A program made the position numbers and the translations under genes. DNA of 64,000 nt. Origin: Allocatelliglobosispora scoriae (GTDB lineage: Bacteria > Actinomycetota > Actinomycetes > Mycobacteriales > Micromonosporaceae). The notes under the pieces were generated by a model. It was not told the origin of the DNA. It saw only the letters and a program-made list of their open reading frames with translations, and ran no database searches. The stretch lies in assembly GCF_014204945.1 (NCBI RefSeq), contig NZ_JACHMN010000002.1, forward strand, positions 3,991,001 through 4,055,000, given 5' to 3'. Shown here piece after piece: positions 61,715 through 64,000 of this stretch (position 1 is its first letter; every line of letters starts with the position of its first letter).

Positions 61715-62905
61715 TCAGTGAGCCGACAGCAGGACCTGCTGGACCTTGTGATCCGACAATCCCGCCGGCTCCAGCAGGTCATAGCTGGACACTTCGATGT
61801 CAGGCGTGGTGAACAGCCAGTCCAGGCGCCACGCCCGGTTGGTGGCCGGCCACGTCACCGGGTAGATCGACGACAGCGCCCGGGTCTGATCGACCAGGCG
61901 GTCGGGGATCATCGACAGGATGCCCATCGACGGCGAGGTGTTGAGGTCGCCGCCCATCACGATGCGGTTGGTGTTCTGCGCCATGTCCGCGGCGATGGCC
62001 CGGTAGCTGGCGCGGCGGATCTCGAAGTTGAACCGGTCGATGTCGAACATGCTGCGGTCCGGGTCGTTGCGCAACCGGAAGATCCGCTGCGGCGGCTGGT
62101 AGATGTGGGAGTTGTAGAACGACACGACCTGGCCGTTGACCCGGATGTCGGTGCGCAGCGTCTGCGATTGGTAGAACAGCGGCCGCTCGCGCAGGCCCGC
62201 CGGGACGGCTTTGAACTCCTCCGGCAGAAATGTGGTCGAGTCCAGCCAGCGGTGCCCCAGCACCGGGAGCCGTGACAGCGTGATGTCGCGCCCGGCGATG
62301 ACGATCTCGTAGCCCGGGAACGCCGCGCGCAGCTGCGCCTCCTGGTCGATGGCGAGGGCCTGCGACGCCGTGTCGGCCAGCGTGAAGTCGACGTGGGCGT
62401 ACTCCTGGAGCATGTAGACGTCGGCGTCGTGCCGGCGGAGGAAGGCGTAGAAGTCCTCGGTGCTGCGCGGCGCGCCGCCCTCCAGGTCCTGATCCCAGTA
62501 CTCGGTGTTCCAGGTGATCAGCTTGATCGCGTCGGTCGGAGCCGCCGGCGGGGAATACCACAGGGTCGCGAAGTTGATCCCGCTGTAGCCGATGCCCAGC
62601 ACCAGGGCCACCGCCACCACCGCGCTGAGGCGCCAGCGCACCGGTCGTGCCAGCAGCGCGACGACGAAGAGCGCCACCGGGACCGCCGCGAAGGCCAGCG
62701 GCGGCAGCAGGTCGATCGGCCCCCACCAGTAGGCCCGTCCGCTCAGGACGCGATGCGCGGTGACCAGGAGCAGCCAGAAGGTGCATGCGAACACGGCCAG
62801 GCGCACGAGCCAGCGCTTCCACCACCGCGGTTTCACGACGGGAGTCGGCTCGACGGCCGCGACGGGCTCGCTGACGATCAACTGGGCAACCGTGGCTTTC
62901 CCCAC
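61715..62905 (-). CDS. Membrane endonuclease/exonuclease/phosphatase-family protein
   Basis: This protein of about 396 residues has three N-terminal helices and an extracytoplasmic EEP domain with ITWNTEYWD (Asn), YMLQEYAHVDF (Glu), FYNSHIYQP, GGDLNTSP (Asp/Asn) and LSDHKVQQVLL (Asp-His). All metal and catalytic residues of the EEP fold seem present, so it may be a phosphodiesterase acting on a lipid or glycan at the surface. The start is uncertain: GTG 62905 has GGAATTGAGG upstream, while GTG 62980 has none. Confidence 0.78.
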   Translation of the reverse strand: MGKATVAQLIVSEPVAAVEPTPVVKPRWWKRWLVRLAVFACTFWLLLVTAHRVLSGRAYWWGPIDLLPPLAFAAVPVALFVVALLARPVRWRLSAVVAVALVLGIGYSGINFATLWYSPPAAPTDAIKLITWNTEYWDQDLEGGAPRSTEDFYAFLRRHDADVYMLQEYAHVDFTLADTASQALAIDQEAQLRAAFPGYEIVIAGRDITLSRLPVLGHRWLDSTTFLPEEFKAVPAGLRERPLFYQSQTLRTDIRVNGQVVSFYNSHIYQPPQRIFRLRNDPDRSMFDIDRFNFEIRRASYRAIAADMAQNTNRIVMGGDLNTSPSMGILSMIPDRLVDQTRALSSIYPVTWPATNRAWRLDWLFTTPDIEVSSYDLLEPAGLSDHKVQQVLLSAH

Positions 62906-63166
62906 AACGGCACACCTCAATTCCCCGTATTGCTTTTGATCAACGACCGCCAATAGTGATCGGCTTGAAAAGTGTTCCACCGCGGTCTTGGCGGATTCTT
63001 GGTGCGATCACCAAGAGGTCGGCAATCGATGATCGGTAGGGTCCTATGTGTCGAACATTGGATCTTATCCGGGAGCCGATGTCCGCCGACGGCGCAATGT
63101 CCATTCGAAAGACAGCCGCATTCGGCTGTCGGCAGCAGCGTAGGGCGCCATGAATGGGAGGGCAAT

Positions 63167-64000
63167 ATGCACATCGTCGTTACCGGCGCGGCCGGCATGC
63201 TCGGCACAGCCCTGCTGACCCGGCCCTGGCCGGGCGTGACCTGGACCGGCATCGACGTGCGACCGCTCACCGCCCAGGCACACGCGCGGGCCCGGTTCAT
63301 CGAGGCCGACGTCCGCGACACCGACACCATGACCACCGCCTTCGACACCGCCGACGTGGTCATCCACTCGGCCGCCGCGCTGCCCAGCCACCGCTCCGCC
63401 GAGATCCGGTCCGTCGATGTCGACGGCACGAGGTCGGTGGTGACGGCCGCGCAGCGTGCCGGTGTCGGGCGGCTCGTGCACATCTCCTCCACGGCCGTCT
63501 ACGGGCTGCCGCGCCTGTGTCCCACCACCGAGGACTACCCGTGCGAGCCGGTCGACGCCTATTCGGCGGCGAAGCTCGCCGCGGAGTCCGCCGTCCTGCT
63601 CGGCCGCGGACAGGGCCTGTGCGCACCGATCCTGCGGCCCAAGACGTTCCTGGGCCGCGAGCGCCTCGGGCTGTTCGCGATGCTGTTCGAGTGGGCCGAC
63701 GAGGGCCGGCACTTCCCGCTGCTCGGCGGCGGTCGCGTGGCCACGCAGATGCTCGACGTCGAGGATCTGTGCGACGCCGTCCAGCTCGCCTGCGAGCAGC
63801 CCGACTACATCGTGAACGACACCTTCAACATCGGCGCCCGCGAGTTCGGGACGCTCCGCGAGGACTTCCAAGCCGTCCTCGACGCGGCAGGCCATGGCAA
63901 GCGGATCGTCACCGTGCCGGTTGGGCCTGCCGTCGCGGCACTGCGTGTGCTGGCCGCCCTGCGGCTGTCGCCGGTCTACCGGCGGCTGGTGCACAAGCTG
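63167..64000 (+). CDS. NAD-dependent epimerase/dehydratase (3' end beyond window)
   Basis: The open frame runs off the window edge; 278 residues are visible. It is an extended SDR with TGAAGMLG at the N-terminus, DVRDTDTM, the catalytic Ser/Thr in ISSTAVYG and YSAAK. This is the layout of nucleotide-sugar epimerases or dehydratases (GalE/WcaG type). GGGAGGG precedes the ATG by five bases. It likely supplies a sugar donor for the neighbouring glycosyltransferases; the exact sugar cannot be told. Confidence 0.88.
   Translation, partial: MHIVVTGAAGMLGTALLTRPWPGVTWTGIDVRPLTAQAHARARFIEADVRDTDTMTTAFDTADVVIHSAAALPSHRSAEIRSVDVDGTRSVVTAAQRAGVGRLVHISSTAVYGLPRLCPTTEDYPCEPVDAYSAAKLAAESAVLLGRGQGLCAPILRPKTFLGRERLGLFAMLFEWADEGRHFPLLGGGRVATQMLDVEDLCDAVQLACEQPDYIVNDTFNIGAREFGTLREDFQAVLDAAGHGKRIVTVPVGPAVAALRVLAALRLSPVYRRLVHKL

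Overview
The window reads as the chromosome of a high-GC actinomycete, most likely of the Micromonosporaceae or a close relative. Supporting signs are the very GC-rich third codon positions, mycothiol genes (mshA and a mycothiol-dependent DinB-like enzyme), many GTG/TTG starts with 4-nt ATGA/GTGA overlaps, a CebR-type cellobiose operon, SARP and LuxR-ATPase regulators, and the actinobacterial neighbourhood mshA-ybjN ... phosphoglycerate mutase ... senX3-regX3 ... ppx-TIM barrel. I see no rRNA, tRNA, CRISPR array, transposase or prophage.

Layout. (1) 1-4942: the distal end of a complex I operon (nuoK tail, nuoL, nuoM, nuoN). (2) 5080-7951, minus strand: a GT-C-like membrane protein, then a lower-GC pair (a lipoprotein and an N-terminally short secreted-type protein). 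(3) 7957-13593, minus strand: a cellobiose uptake operon cebE-cebF-cebG-bglC-cebR with CebR-type operators upstream of cebE. (4) 13646-18121: a mycothiol-dependent enzyme and two tandem cell-wall-anchored GEVAD proteins. (5) 18009-21487: methyltransferase, SDR, mshA and a YbjN protein. (6) 21489-31949: a signalling and membrane-protease region: pseudokinase, DUF559 protein, membrane Ser/Thr kinase, a zinc-ribbon/FHA/PqqD-like/M50 protein, a 19-codon ORF, an Asp/Pro-rich protein with a RiPP-leader-like N-terminus, and a divergent LuxR-type ATPase. (7) 32333-40749: gpmI, three tandem MFS transporters, phoU and a senX3/regX3 (phoR/phoP) pair with a PHO-box-like array between phoU and the kinase. 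(8) 40903-41965: antitoxin, Doc-type toxin and an endonuclease V-like protein in one coupled operon. (9) 42382-47166: a four-gene coupled exopolysaccharide operon (cellulose-synthase-like GT2, a 36-aa membrane peptide, AT3/SGNH acyltransferase, GH16 lipoprotein). (10) 47151-54996: Cys-rich protein, ppx, TIM barrel, secreted HNH nuclease, LysR regulator with a divergent short UvrA paralogue, and an NTF2-like protein. (11) 55249-64000: a surface-glycan region (flippase-like protein, two GT2 enzymes, SDR, SARP regulator, membrane EEP hydrolase, NAD-dependent epimerase running off the end).

Two things stand out. First, the 24047-28993 operon pairs a PqqD-like M50 protease and a kinase with a 19-residue peptide ORF and a leader-like protein; a hairpin sits between the peptide and the protease gene. 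This is the best candidate here for an undescribed system. Second, at least two families of dispersed palindromic repeats occur. One sits in intergenic DNA and also, in frame, inside the acyltransferase gene. The other contributes the N-terminus of the GH16 lipoprotein and a loop of an MFS transporter. Several further long inverted repeats mark convergent gene ends, some with stop codons inside their arms.

All functions are from reading the translated sequence; no database search was possible.
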